DNA of 7,338 bases from JAWOGN01 sp046496815 (lineage in GTDB: Bacteria; Desulfobacterota; DSM-4660; Desulfatiglandales; Desulfatiglandaceae), in NCBI GenBank assembly GCA_046496815.1, contig JAWOGN010000267.1, positions 1-7,338 of the forward strand, read 5' to 3'. Position numbers and translations under genes: made by a program. Of the stretch, positions 1 to 5,641 are shown piece after piece; position 1 is the stretch's first letter, and each line of letters opens with the position of its first letter. The notes under the pieces were generated by a model, which ran no database searches, was not told where the DNA came from, and was given only the letters and a program-made list of their open reading frames with translations.

Positions 1-2
1 CC

Positions 3-152
3 ATCGAAAAGTCGGGGGAAATCACCGTGAGTTTGGCGCTTCGTCCCGCATCGTTAAAGGTGGCTCCAGGATCGAAAGAACGGATCAGAATCGCATATAC
101 GGTTGAAGAAAGACGGCCAAAAGAGGCGGAAAACCGATCGGAAGGAGATTAG
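3..152 (+). CDS. C-terminal fragment of an unidentified protein (5' end outside window)
   Basis: The third forward frame is open from the window edge to a TAG at 150-152, giving 49 residues; the other two forward frames close within about 110 bases. The visible tail alternates hydrophobic and polar residues (ITVSLALRP, LKVAPGSKERIRIAYTV) and ends in a charged, probably disordered stretch rich in E, R and K. The pattern V-x-P-G-S-x-x-R-I-R-I resembles the last strands of an immunoglobulin-like beta-sandwich, as seen in many exported or surface proteins, but this is only a resemblance and I do not recognise the family. No start codon is visible, so the gene must begin upstream. It is followed by a long non-coding gap and has no evident link to the next gene. 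It could also be a chance open frame at the edge. Confidence 0.45.
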   Translation: MEKSGEITVSLALRPASLKVAPGSKERIRIAYTVEERRPKEAENRSEGD

Positions 153-189
153 GTAGTGCGCATCCATAAACAGGCATTTATGAACTCGC

Positions 190-219
190 GCTATCAGCTA
201 TCAGCTTTCGGCTTTCAGC
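190..219 (+). repeat. Degenerate heptamer tandem array (GCTATCA/GCTTTCA)
   Basis: Four consecutive 7-base units can be read: GCTATCA (190-196), GCTATCA (197-203), GCTTTCG (204-210) and GCTTTCA (211-217), followed by GC. The first two are identical and the others differ at one or two positions. The last unit plus GC (211-219, GCTTTCAGC) recurs as a perfect reverse complement at 252-260 (GCTGAAAGC), so the array can fold back across a 32-base spacer. The array lies between genes. I recall similar CAGCTATCAGCTTTCAGC-type intergenic repeats from Desulfobacterota genomes, but this is memory and was not checked. Confidence 0.65.
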
Positions 220-260
220 AAAAGACATTAAAGACAAGGTGTTGGCCGACCGCTGAAAGC
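211..260. repeat. Inverted repeat bridging the heptamer array and its reverse copy
   Basis: The left arm GCTTTCAGC (211-219) and the right arm GCTGAAAGC (252-260) are perfect 9-base reverse complements separated by 32 bases. The left arm is the last unit of the tandem array. The arrangement of forward units, unrelated centre and inverted unit suggests a mobile or recombinogenic intergenic element rather than a terminator, since no T-run follows. Confidence 0.5.
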
Positions 261-262
261 TA

Positions 263-289
263 CGTCCAGAAATATCTCATTTCTGGATG
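263..289. repeat. Strong short hairpin (TCCAGAAAT / ATTTCTGGA)
   Basis: The arms 265-273 and 279-287 are perfectly complementary over 9 bases around the 5-base loop ATCTC. One G-T wobble and one C-G pair extend the stem to 11. The following bases are GAAACCAGG, not a T-run, so it is not a typical intrinsic terminator. It sits 3 bases after the inverted heptamer unit, so the two may form a single dispersed repeat element. Confidence 0.55.
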
Positions 290-405
290 GAAACCAGGTA
301 TCCCTCGACGTTGTCACCCGCTTTGAATTACACTGCACCCTTTCCAGGTTCAGCGCTTGGGTATCTTCTTTTCTCTCTGCGATCCGGCTTGATGCATTTA
401 AGCAC

Positions 406-434
406 TTGAAAAAACAAACCGGAAGTGATTTAAA
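406..434 (+). promoter_or_regulatory. Possible sigma70-type promoter for the LUD gene
   Basis: TTGAAA (406-411) matches the -35 consensus at 5 of 6 positions. It is followed after exactly 17 bases by TTTAAA (429-434), which matches the -10 consensus at 4 of 6. The predicted start near 441 would give a leader of almost 100 bases containing the 446-461 GAAA-loop hairpin. The -10 box is weak and this remains a guess. Confidence 0.3.
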
Positions 435-536
435 GGTTCCCGGCCATCCTTGAAAAAGGATCTTCGGAATGAATCGATCTCTCGAGACGGGAGGGACGTA
501 TTTTTGTTTTCAACAGAAAAAACATAGGAGACTCAG

Positions 537-1190
537 ATGGATAAACCGATTGATTACTTTTGGGATAAGCGACTCACGGATCTGAAAAAAGTACTGGAGG
601 GAAACAATTTCGAGGTTTTTTTAGCCGAGAATGCAGTGCAGGCCAAAAAAATTGTTTTGGAAGATATTCTTCCCAAGACCGGTGCAAAAACCGTTTCCTG
701 GGGAGGCTCCATGACCTTCCAGGGCACGGGGATTTACAATGCCCTTAAAGAGAACCCGGATCTGGAAGTGTTGGACACTTTCGATAAGAATCTTTCCGCC
801 GAACAAAGCCTTGACCTCAGGCGACAAGCCCTCCTGGTGGATCTTTTTATTACCGGAACCAATGCGGTGACCGAAACGGGCCTTCTTGTCAACCTGGATA
901 TGATCGGGAACCGAATCGGCGGACTCACCTTCGGCCCCAAAAATGTGATCATTCTCCTGGGACGCAACAAGATCGTCGCGGATCTGGACGAAGCCATGTA
1001 TCGTATCAAAAATTATGTGGCGCCCGCCAACGCCATGCGGCTGGATAAAAAAACGCCTTGCGTCAAAACCTCCTACTGCGAGGATTGCAAAAGCCCTGAC
1101 CGAATCTGCAACACCTGGACCATTACCGAAAAATCGTATCCTAAGGGCAGGGTGAAAGTTGTTCTGATCAACGAAGACCTGGGATTGTGA
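537..1190 (+). CDS. LUD-domain protein (LutC/YkgG-related, lactate-utilization family)
   Basis: The 217-residue product belongs to the LUD (DUF162) family, to which LutC and part of LutB of lactate oxidation belong. Family signatures seen are SWGGSMTFQGTGI (54-66), the core block TGTNAVTETGLLVNLD (106-121) and the nucleotide-binding-like block GPKNVIILLGRNKIV (133-147). A C-terminal cysteine group follows: C175, C181, C184 and C191, in a PC-x5-C-x2-C-SPDRIC arrangement. This stand-alone form with the cysteine tail is common in anaerobes and usually annotated 'lactate utilization protein', but its reaction is not established. It is probably cytoplasmic, with no signal peptide or membrane segment. 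The ATG is supported by AGGAG at 526-530, six bases upstream. No lutA, lutB or lactate permease lies beside it, so a role in lactate oxidation cannot be inferred from context. TatD follows 67 bases later on the same strand. Confidence 0.88.
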   Translation: MDKPIDYFWDKRLTDLKKVLEGNNFEVFLAENAVQAKKIVLEDILPKTGAKTVSWGGSMTFQGTGIYNALKENPDLEVLDTFDKNLSAEQSLDLRRQALLVDLFITGTNAVTETGLLVNLDMIGNRIGGLTFGPKNVIILLGRNKIVADLDEAMYRIKNYVAPANAMRLDKKTPCVKTSYCEDCKSPDRICNTWTITEKSYPKGRVKVVLINEDLGL

Positions 1191-1204
1191 GAAATGGGGG
1201 GCAC

Positions 1205-1230
1205 GGCCGGAACATAGGTTCCTTCCGGCC
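1205..1230. other. Hairpin between the LUD and TatD genes, with an alternative fold
   Basis: GGCCGGAA (1205-1212) and TTCCGGCC (1223-1230) form a perfect 8-bp stem with a 10-base loop. Within it, GGAAC (1209-1213) and GTTCC (1218-1222) form a competing 5-bp stem with a 4-base loop. The two folds share 1209-1212 and cannot coexist. No T-run follows, so it is not a standard terminator. It may be an RNA processing or stabilising structure in a LUD-TatD transcript. Confidence 0.45.
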
Positions 1231-1257
1231 CTCCGTCAAATTATCCCGTCAAGCCAC

Positions 1258-2037
1258 ATGCCGGTCCTACCTGATTACAAAATTGTGGATGTACACGCTC
1301 ACTTGTGTGATTCGATTTACGACACCGATCGGGCCGAGGTTCTTGAGCGTGCGCGAAAAGCGGGCGTCCGCACCATCATTGCCGTGGGCGAGACGCTTGC
1401 GGATGCATCCAAGAATATCGAACTTGCCGCAAGCCACCCGGCGCTGAGGCCTGCTGCCGGGCTCTATCCAACACACCTCGACCTGAAAGAAGCCCAGGAA
1501 ATGAAGGACTTCATTCGCGCAAAGCACAACCGCTTGTTTGCCATCGGGGAGGTAGGGCTCGACTATTGGGCGGTCAAGGACGCATCGGAACGGGAAATGC
1601 AACAGGAGATTTTTCGAGGCTTCATTGAATTGGCCCGGGAGCTTAAGCTCCCCCTCAACGTTCATTCCCGATCCGCCGGGCGACATGCCGTCCGCTTACT
1701 CCTTGAAAACGGCGCGGAAAGCGCAGTGCTTCATGCGTTTGATGCCAAACCCTCCGCGGCCCTGCCTGCTGCGGAGGCAGGCTGCTTTTTTTCCATCCCG
1801 CCATCCATCATCCGTTCCCGGCAGAAACAAAAACTCGTAAAACAACTCCCCCTCTCCTGTCTCCTGGCCGAAACCGACAGCCCCGTGCTGGGGCCCTCAC
1901 CGAACGAGCGCAACGAACCGGCCAACGCAAGGATTTCAGTCCGCGCGATCGCGGAGATTAAGCATTTGGGGGAGGAAGAAGTAATGGAGGCGCTCTTCGA
2001 CAATGCCTGCCGGTTGTTCGGTCCTTTGTCGTTGTGA
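1258..2037 (+). CDS. TatD-family metal-dependent hydrolase (putative DNase)
   Basis: The 259-residue product is a full-length TatD-type amidohydrolase; family members are usually about 255-265 residues. TatD proteins form a TIM barrel with two divalent metals and act as 3'-5' exo- or endodeoxyribonucleases in DNA repair and quality control. The metal ligands are all present: H13 and H15 in VDVHAHL, E98 in GEVGLDYW, H136 in LNVHSR, H159 in LHAFD and D207 in LAETDSP. GLYPTH (69-73 region) replaces the more usual G-x-HPH. The start is chosen because seven to eight residues before the first metal motif is typical and no upstream in-frame start is visible. There is no clear Shine-Dalgarno sequence, which is odd; translation may depend on the upstream gene or hairpin. 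The substrate cannot be read from the sequence. It is convergent with the following minus-strand gene, 75 bases away, and I see no convincing intrinsic terminator between them. Confidence 0.9.
   Translation: MPVLPDYKIVDVHAHLCDSIYDTDRAEVLERARKAGVRTIIAVGETLADASKNIELAASHPALRPAAGLYPTHLDLKEAQEMKDFIRAKHNRLFAIGEVGLDYWAVKDASEREMQQEIFRGFIELARELKLPLNVHSRSAGRHAVRLLLENGAESAVLHAFDAKPSAALPAAEAGCFFSIPPSIIRSRQKQKLVKQLPLSCLLAETDSPVLGPSPNERNEPANARISVRAIAEIKHLGEEEVMEALFDNACRLFGPLSL
1761..1792 (+). other. Terminator-like hairpin plus T7 inside the TatD gene
   Basis: CCTGCCT (1761-1767) pairs perfectly with AGGCAGG (1775-1781); an alternative register pairs GCCTGC (1764-1769) with GCAGGC (1777-1782). Three to four bases later comes a run of seven T (1786-1792). 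It lies between codons for residues of the HAFD motif and the ETDSP motif of TatD and encodes a normal part of the protein. The gap between stem and T-run makes efficient termination doubtful. Confidence 0.3.
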
Positions 2038-2112
2038 GCTTGTGAACCCTTCAAGAACAAGTTAGGGAGGGCACCGAGAGTCTTGACACTTTTTGAGAAG
2101 ATAAAATTCAGC

Positions 2113-2781
2113 TCATAAATCCTTGAGAGGATCCTCTATCACGTACAGCAACATAAAATCTTTCTCAAACCGCTTTATCATTGTCTTCAATCTCGATTCC
2201 GGGACGCCTACGAACCGGATAAACACGTGCCTGTACCCCTCATCGGCGGTTTCGCTGGTACTCAGTATACTGACGATCCGGCCTTTTTCCTGCCGAATGA
2301 CATCCGCCACTTCTTTGATGCTGCCGGCCCGCTCCTCCAGGTTGAACGCAAATTGTATCCCCCCCTGATAAATGCCGGTGATGGAAATCAGGACCCGGAA
2401 GACATCCCCCTGCGAAATGATTCCGACAAGCGCCCCTTTTTCCGTGACCACCGGCAACCCCGTGACCCGGTATTCGATCATCTTGACGGCCGCCACTTCC
2501 ATGGTCTGACCGGGCTTGATGCTCGCCGGGTGGGTCTGCATGACGTCCTTGGCTTTCATGGTTGCCAGGAAAGAATACAATTCTTGAGCCTTCATGGCTG
2601 TCGCTTTGGATGGGGATGCCTCCTTGATTTCCTGATCGGTGATCATCCCAACGAGCTTACCTTCGCTCATGACGGGCACATGTCGGATATTGTTTTCTTC
2701 TAAAATCTTCATGACCTCTATGACGGGAGTGTTTTTGTCGACCGTCACCACATCCGTGCTCATCCAGTTTTGTACTTGCAT
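2113..2781 (-). CDS. CBS-CBS-ACT domain protein (AcuB-like regulator)
   Basis: The 222-residue product has two CBS domains (about 1-56 and 73-132) followed by an ACT-like domain (about 140-215), the architecture of AcuB from Bacillus acetoin utilisation clusters. CBS landmarks are MSTDVVTVDKNTPV, IRHVPVMSEGKLVGMITDQEI, DVMQTHPASIKPGQT and VTGLPVVTEKGALVGIISQGD. A CBS pair typically binds adenine nucleotides (AMP, ATP or related) and an ACT domain binds small ligands such as amino acids, so a cytoplasmic energy- or metabolite-sensing role is likely. No effector domain is attached, and no acetoin genes are nearby, so the acuB name is not justified. The ATG is supported on the minus strand by AAGGAG (complement of 2791-2796), nine bases upstream. 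The gene is divergent from dinG and convergent with TatD, so it is probably transcribed alone. Confidence 0.9.
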   Translation of the reverse strand: MQVQNWMSTDVVTVDKNTPVIEVMKILEENNIRHVPVMSEGKLVGMITDQEIKEASPSKATAMKAQELYSFLATMKAKDVMQTHPASIKPGQTMEVAAVKMIEYRVTGLPVVTEKGALVGIISQGDVFRVLISITGIYQGGIQFAFNLEERAGSIKEVADVIRQEKGRIVSILSTSETADEGYRHVFIRFVGVPESRLKTMIKRFEKDFMLLYVIEDPLKDL

Positions 2782-2819
2782 GGTGCCCCTCTCCTTTCAG
2801 GTGCAATGGCATCCGGAAG

Positions 2820-2848
2820 CTTACACTGAAACCGCCGATGAAAATCAA
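2820..2848 (-). promoter_or_regulatory. Candidate sigma70-type promoter of the CBS-ACT gene
   Basis: On the minus strand TTGATT (complement of 2843-2848) is followed after 17 bases by TGTAAG (complement of 2820-2825). Each box matches consensus at 4 of 6 positions. Transcription would start near 2813 and give a leader of about 30 bases containing the AAGGAG ribosome binding site. A run of eight C (2853-2860, G8 on the transcribed sense) lies just upstream of the -35 box. Confidence 0.4.
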
Positions 2849-2978
2849 GGATCCCCCCCCGGCCATTTCAAAATGAAGTTCGGCGGGCGAATGCCTACCC
2901 GGAAACCGATCCGATCTGAAGTTGACAGGGGGGAGGATTCAAGCATTTGGATTTAGTTTCATCCTTGGATGCACTGAT

Positions 2979-3015
2979 TCGGCATTTCAATTCAATTGAT
3001 TTCTTGAAATGCCGA
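2979..3015. promoter_or_regulatory. Perfect 12-bp-arm palindrome between divergent genes (operator or hairpin)
   Basis: TCGGCATTTCAA (2979-2990) and TTGAAATGCCGA (3004-3015) are exact reverse complements around a 13-base AT-rich centre. It lies between the divergent CBS-ACT and dinG genes, 70 bases before the dinG -35 box. A partly similar half site, GGCCATTTCAA, occurs at 2861-2871. No T-run follows on either strand, so a binding site for a dimeric regulator or a cruciform is as likely as an RNA structure. No regulator can be named. Confidence 0.5.
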
Positions 3016-3084
3016 TGGCCTTATCTCCTTGAACGCAGTGCATGGTAGTCCATTCGTCCGATGCAATCAATTCGTTTTTCCGCA

Positions 3085-3113
3085 TTGACGGGGTTTTCTC
3101 TCAAATTTATAGT
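3085..3113 (+). promoter_or_regulatory. Strong sigma70-type promoter of dinG, start predicted on the ATG
   Basis: TTGACG (3085-3090) matches the -35 consensus at 5 of 6 positions, the spacer is exactly 17 bases, and TATAGT (3108-3113) matches the -10 consensus at 5 of 6. The usual start seven bases after the -10 box is 3120, which is the A of the dinG ATG. This predicts a leaderless mRNA and fits the absence of any Shine-Dalgarno sequence before that ATG. It is the best promoter in the window. Confidence 0.65.
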
Positions 3114-3119
3114 ACGTCT

Positions 3120-5084
3120 ATGAACACGCATACGGCTACGGTTGAAGGGATTCTCGGGCCGAGTGGGGCGCTCGCCAAGGGCTTGAACGGCTTTGAATTT
3201 CGCTCTGCCCAGTTGCAGATGGCCCTGAAAATCGAAGCGTCTTTGCAAAAGAAGCTCCCTGCCATGGTCGAAGCGGGCACCGGCACCGGAAAAACCTTCG
3301 GGTATCTTGTCCCAATCATACTAAGCCACAAAAAGGCCGTCATTTCCACAGGGACCAAAAACCTGCAAGAACAGATCTACTTCAAAGATCTGCGCCTCCT
3401 GAAAAAGGTGACCGGATCCGGCTTGGATGCCATGATGATGAAGGGGAGAAGGAATTATCTGTGCCTTCACAGGTATCATCAGTATTTTTGCCAAAAATCT
3501 CTCACGGCGGCCAATCAGGAAAAGACGCGGCAGAAGCTTGAGGACTGGATCTGTAAAACGGAATTCGCTGACCGTGCCGAACTCGACTGGATGGCGGATG
3601 ACGATCCCCTTTGGGATGAACTGTCTTCGACATCGGATCAGTGTTTGGGTTCGGATTGTTTGCACCTCGAGGATTGTTATCTGAGCAGACTCCGCAGCAA
3701 GGCTGCAAAATCCAGGATTATCATTGTGAATCATCACCTCTTTTTCGCCGATCTCAAAGTAAAACGAGGGGGATTTGGTGAAATCATCCCGCGGTTCCAG
3801 GTGGTGGTTTTCGATGAGGCGCACACTATCGAAGAGATTGCCACCGCCTATTTGGGCGATAGTTTGAGCACCAATCAGCTGATGGATCTGATCCGTGATA
3901 TGGAAAAAGAGATCAAGGATTTCTTCAAAGCCGACACGGCCCGGCTAAAAAGACATTTAAATGGTATGAGAACCGCGGCAGAGCATCTGCGGGTGCTTCT
4001 CAACGGCCCATTGGATAAAGGAAGACTTCAGCCCGAGATGCTCCTGAAGATACGGGAAGGCCCGGCCAAAGCATTCGGTCGGGCACTCCGAGCAATCGGG
4101 GAGGACGCGAAACTCCTGGAATCCGGCAACACGGCGCTTCAGCCATTGGTCTCAAGGGGCAAGGAACTGAAAGCGGTGTTCGATCAAATTGTGAGCGAAA
4201 AGGATACCGACTGGCTAAACTGGTTTGAAAAACGTAAAAGGACCGTGGTGCTCCATGCCTCCCCCCTGGACATATCCGGCCGTATGGATCAGCTTCTATA
4301 CCAAAAAGTCTCCAGCGTCGTCTTGACTTCGGCTACGCTTTCAACGAATGGGACTTTTGACTATATCCGCTCACGACTGGGGATGCCTAAGGATGCGCTG
4401 GAGGGGATCTATCCCTCTCATTTCGACTTTCAGGCTCAAACCCTCATGTACATCCCAGCGGATCTTCCTCTCCCGGGAGCCCCGGAGTTCGGACCGGCCG
4501 CGGCAAGAGAGGTCGCCGACATTCTGAAGGAAACCGAGGGTCGGGCCTTGGTGCTTTTCACCAGCTATCATAACCTAAACATCGTTTATGAAATTCTAAA
4601 AGACACCATCCAATACACCATTCACAGGCAGGGCGACGGTCCACGATCCGTTTTGTTGGATGCTTTCATGCGAGATATCCACTCGGTTCTCCTGGCGACC
4701 GGCTCGTTCTGGCAGGGGGTGGATGTACCGGGAGAAACACTGAGTTGCTTGATTGTTGACAAACTGCCCTTCGATTCTCCCGGGGATCCATTGGTGTCTG
4801 CAAGAATTGATGCCATCCGGGATGCGGGGGGCAATCCCTTTCTGGAGTATCAACTCCCTTCAGCAATCATTTCCCTCAAACAGGGCTTGGGCAGGCTGAT
4901 AAGAAAACGCACGGATTGGGGGCTTCTCTCCGTCCTGGACAGGCGATTGATCACCAGTCGTTACGGCAAATTCTTTTTGAATAGTCTTCCTGAGATTCCG
5001 ATGACGCACAAGCTTTCGGATATCCGTCGCTTTTTTGAAACCATGAAAGGAGAAACCCCATGTCCGGACAGCCCTGGAAATTGA
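3120..5084 (+). CDS. dinG: DinG/XPD-family ATP-dependent DNA helicase with iron-sulfur domain
   Basis: The 654-residue product is a superfamily 2 helicase of the DinG/YoaA/XPD type, which unwinds DNA 5' to 3' (including R-loops and forks) using ATP. Motifs in order: FEFRSAQLQM (25-34) with the Q-motif glutamine; Walker A EAGTGTGKT (51-59); four iron-sulfur cysteines C115, C175, C180 and C186 in NYLC and QCLGSDC-x5-C; VNHHL (203-207); the Walker B DEAH box (232-235); LTSATLS (around 410); GSFWQGVDVPGE; and motif VI QGLGRLIRKR starting at residue 588. There is no N-terminal exonuclease domain. An in-frame ATG at 3042 would add 26 residues. I prefer 3120 because homologues begin shortly before the Q motif, the residues 3042-3119 look unlike the family, and a strong promoter lies inside that stretch. 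Neither start has a Shine-Dalgarno sequence. The last 25 bases overlap the Nudix gene. Confidence 0.92.
   Translation: MNTHTATVEGILGPSGALAKGLNGFEFRSAQLQMALKIEASLQKKLPAMVEAGTGTGKTFGYLVPIILSHKKAVISTGTKNLQEQIYFKDLRLLKKVTGSGLDAMMMKGRRNYLCLHRYHQYFCQKSLTAANQEKTRQKLEDWICKTEFADRAELDWMADDDPLWDELSSTSDQCLGSDCLHLEDCYLSRLRSKAAKSRIIIVNHHLFFADLKVKRGGFGEIIPRFQVVVFDEAHTIEEIATAYLGDSLSTNQLMDLIRDMEKEIKDFFKADTARLKRHLNGMRTAAEHLRVLLNGPLDKGRLQPEMLLKIREGPAKAFGRALRAIGEDAKLLESGNTALQPLVSRGKELKAVFDQIVSEKDTDWLNWFEKRKRTVVLHASPLDISGRMDQLLYQKVSSVVLTSATLSTNGTFDYIRSRLGMPKDALEGIYPSHFDFQAQTLMYIPADLPLPGAPEFGPAAAREVADILKETEGRALVLFTSYHNLNIVYEILKDTIQYTIHRQGDGPRSVLLDAFMRDIHSVLLATGSFWQGVDVPGETLSCLIVDKLPFDSPGDPLVSARIDAIRDAGGNPFLEYQLPSAIISLKQGLGRLIRKRTDWGLLSVLDRRLITSRYGKFFLNSLPEIPMTHKLSDIRRFFETMKGETPCPDSPGN
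5046..5053 (+). promoter_or_regulatory. Ribosome binding site of the Nudix gene, inside dinG
   Basis: AAAGGAGA lies six bases before the Nudix ATG at 5060 and within the last codons of dinG. It is the strongest evidence for that start and implies that ribosomes finishing dinG assist translation of the next gene. Confidence 0.7.
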
Positions 5085-5626
5085 TTGCCAGTAAACAGGA
5101 TCGGTCCTATCGAGTCTTCAGTCTCCGTACCGACCGGGCTCGGTCGCCCCGCACCGGTAAAGAACATGATTTCTACATTCTCGAATCGTCACCGTGGGTC
5201 AACGTCATCCCAATCACACCAAAAAACGAAGTCGTCTTGATCCGCCAGTATCGCCACGGCATCCGGGAAATCACGCTGGAAATCCCCGGGGGTCTTGTGG
5301 AACAAGCCGACACTCCGGAGAAGGCGGCGGCGAAAGAGCTGCATGAGGAGACCGGTTACCGGGAGTCGGCGATGGTGCCGCTGGGAAAAGTTTACCCCAA
5401 TCCCGCCATACAAAACAATGCGTGTCACACGTTCCTTGCAGTCAACGTGTTCCCTGATGGAAATCAGGAACAGGATGAAAAAGAAGATATCGAGGTCTTG
5501 CTTCGACCGCTTCCTGAGATCCCCCGTCTCATCCGGGAGGGCGAAATCACCCATGCACTGGTGCTTGCGGCTTTTTACCGGTTCTATATGGAATATGAAC
5601 GGGGCTATTTCGGAGCAAACACATAA
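5060..5626 (+). CDS. Nudix hydrolase, ADP-ribose pyrophosphatase type
   Basis: The 188-residue product fits the ADP-ribose pyrophosphatase (NudF-like) group, which cleaves ADP-ribose or similar nucleoside diphosphate sugars to AMP and a phosphosugar with a divalent metal. An N-terminal beta domain leads to VNVIPITPKNEVVLIRQYRHG (47-67) and EIPGG (74-78), both typical of this group. The Nudix box spans 78-100 and reads G-x5-D-x7-KELHEETGY; the consensus is G-x5-E-x7-REUxEExGU. The catalytic glutamates E93, E96 and E97 are kept, but the first E is D84 and the R is K92. NPAIQNNACHTFLA (114-127) sits where family members have a substrate-loop motif. The protein is cytoplasmic. It starts 25 bases before the dinG stop with a good ribosome binding site, so the two are almost certainly one operon. 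The substrate is not proven by sequence. Confidence 0.88.
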   Translation: MSGQPWKLIASKQDRSYRVFSLRTDRARSPRTGKEHDFYILESSPWVNVIPITPKNEVVLIRQYRHGIREITLEIPGGLVEQADTPEKAAAKELHEETGYRESAMVPLGKVYPNPAIQNNACHTFLAVNVFPDGNQEQDEKEDIEVLLRPLPEIPRLIREGEITHALVLAAFYRFYMEYERGYFGANT

Positions 5627-5641
5627 ATCCCCGGCGGCGCA

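Larger units (their letters stand above)
153..536. other. 384-base non-coding region with repeats and hairpins
   Basis: No convincing gene lies here on either strand. The left half holds a heptamer tandem array (190-219), an inverted copy of its last unit (252-260) and a strong hairpin (263-289). The right half holds a possible promoter (406-434), a small GAAA-loop hairpin (446-461: ATCCTT, loop GAAA, AAGGAT) and the ribosome binding site of the LUD gene (526-530). The hairpins lack a following T-run, so none is a classical intrinsic terminator. About 300-405 is pyrimidine-rich and I see nothing definite in it. Confidence 0.6.

Noticed and set aside
156..326. Small plus-strand frame (56 residues) from GTG 156, with AAGGAG at 142-147 and an internal ATG at 180
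   Set aside because: It runs through the heptamer repeat and the hairpin, and the peptide looks like translated repeat with no family resemblance. The AAGGAG also lies in the tail of the preceding frame. Probably fortuitous.
1759..1785. GC-rich palindrome in TatD as an inserted dispersed repeat
   Set aside because: The spacing from the HAFD motif to the following glycine equals that of ordinary TatD proteins, so no insertion has occurred.
2083..2108. TTGACA followed by TAAAAT in the gap between TatD and the CBS-ACT gene
   Set aside because: The spacer is only about 13 bases, too short for a sigma70 promoter, and it would drive antisense RNA into the CBS-ACT gene with no other support.
2038..2112. 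Bidirectional terminator between the convergent TatD and CBS-ACT genes
   Set aside because: Only a weak 5-bp stem with a long loop (2039-2061) could be found, with no T-run on either strand.
2227..2703. Long plus-strand frame opposite the CBS-ACT gene
   Set aside because: It is a shadow of the minus-strand gene: the product has no recognisable domain, whereas the minus frame gives clear CBS and ACT domains and a ribosome binding site.
3042..3119. N-terminal extension of dinG from ATG 3042
   Set aside because: No Shine-Dalgarno sequence, residues unlike DinG N-termini, and a near-consensus promoter with predicted start at 3120 lies inside it.
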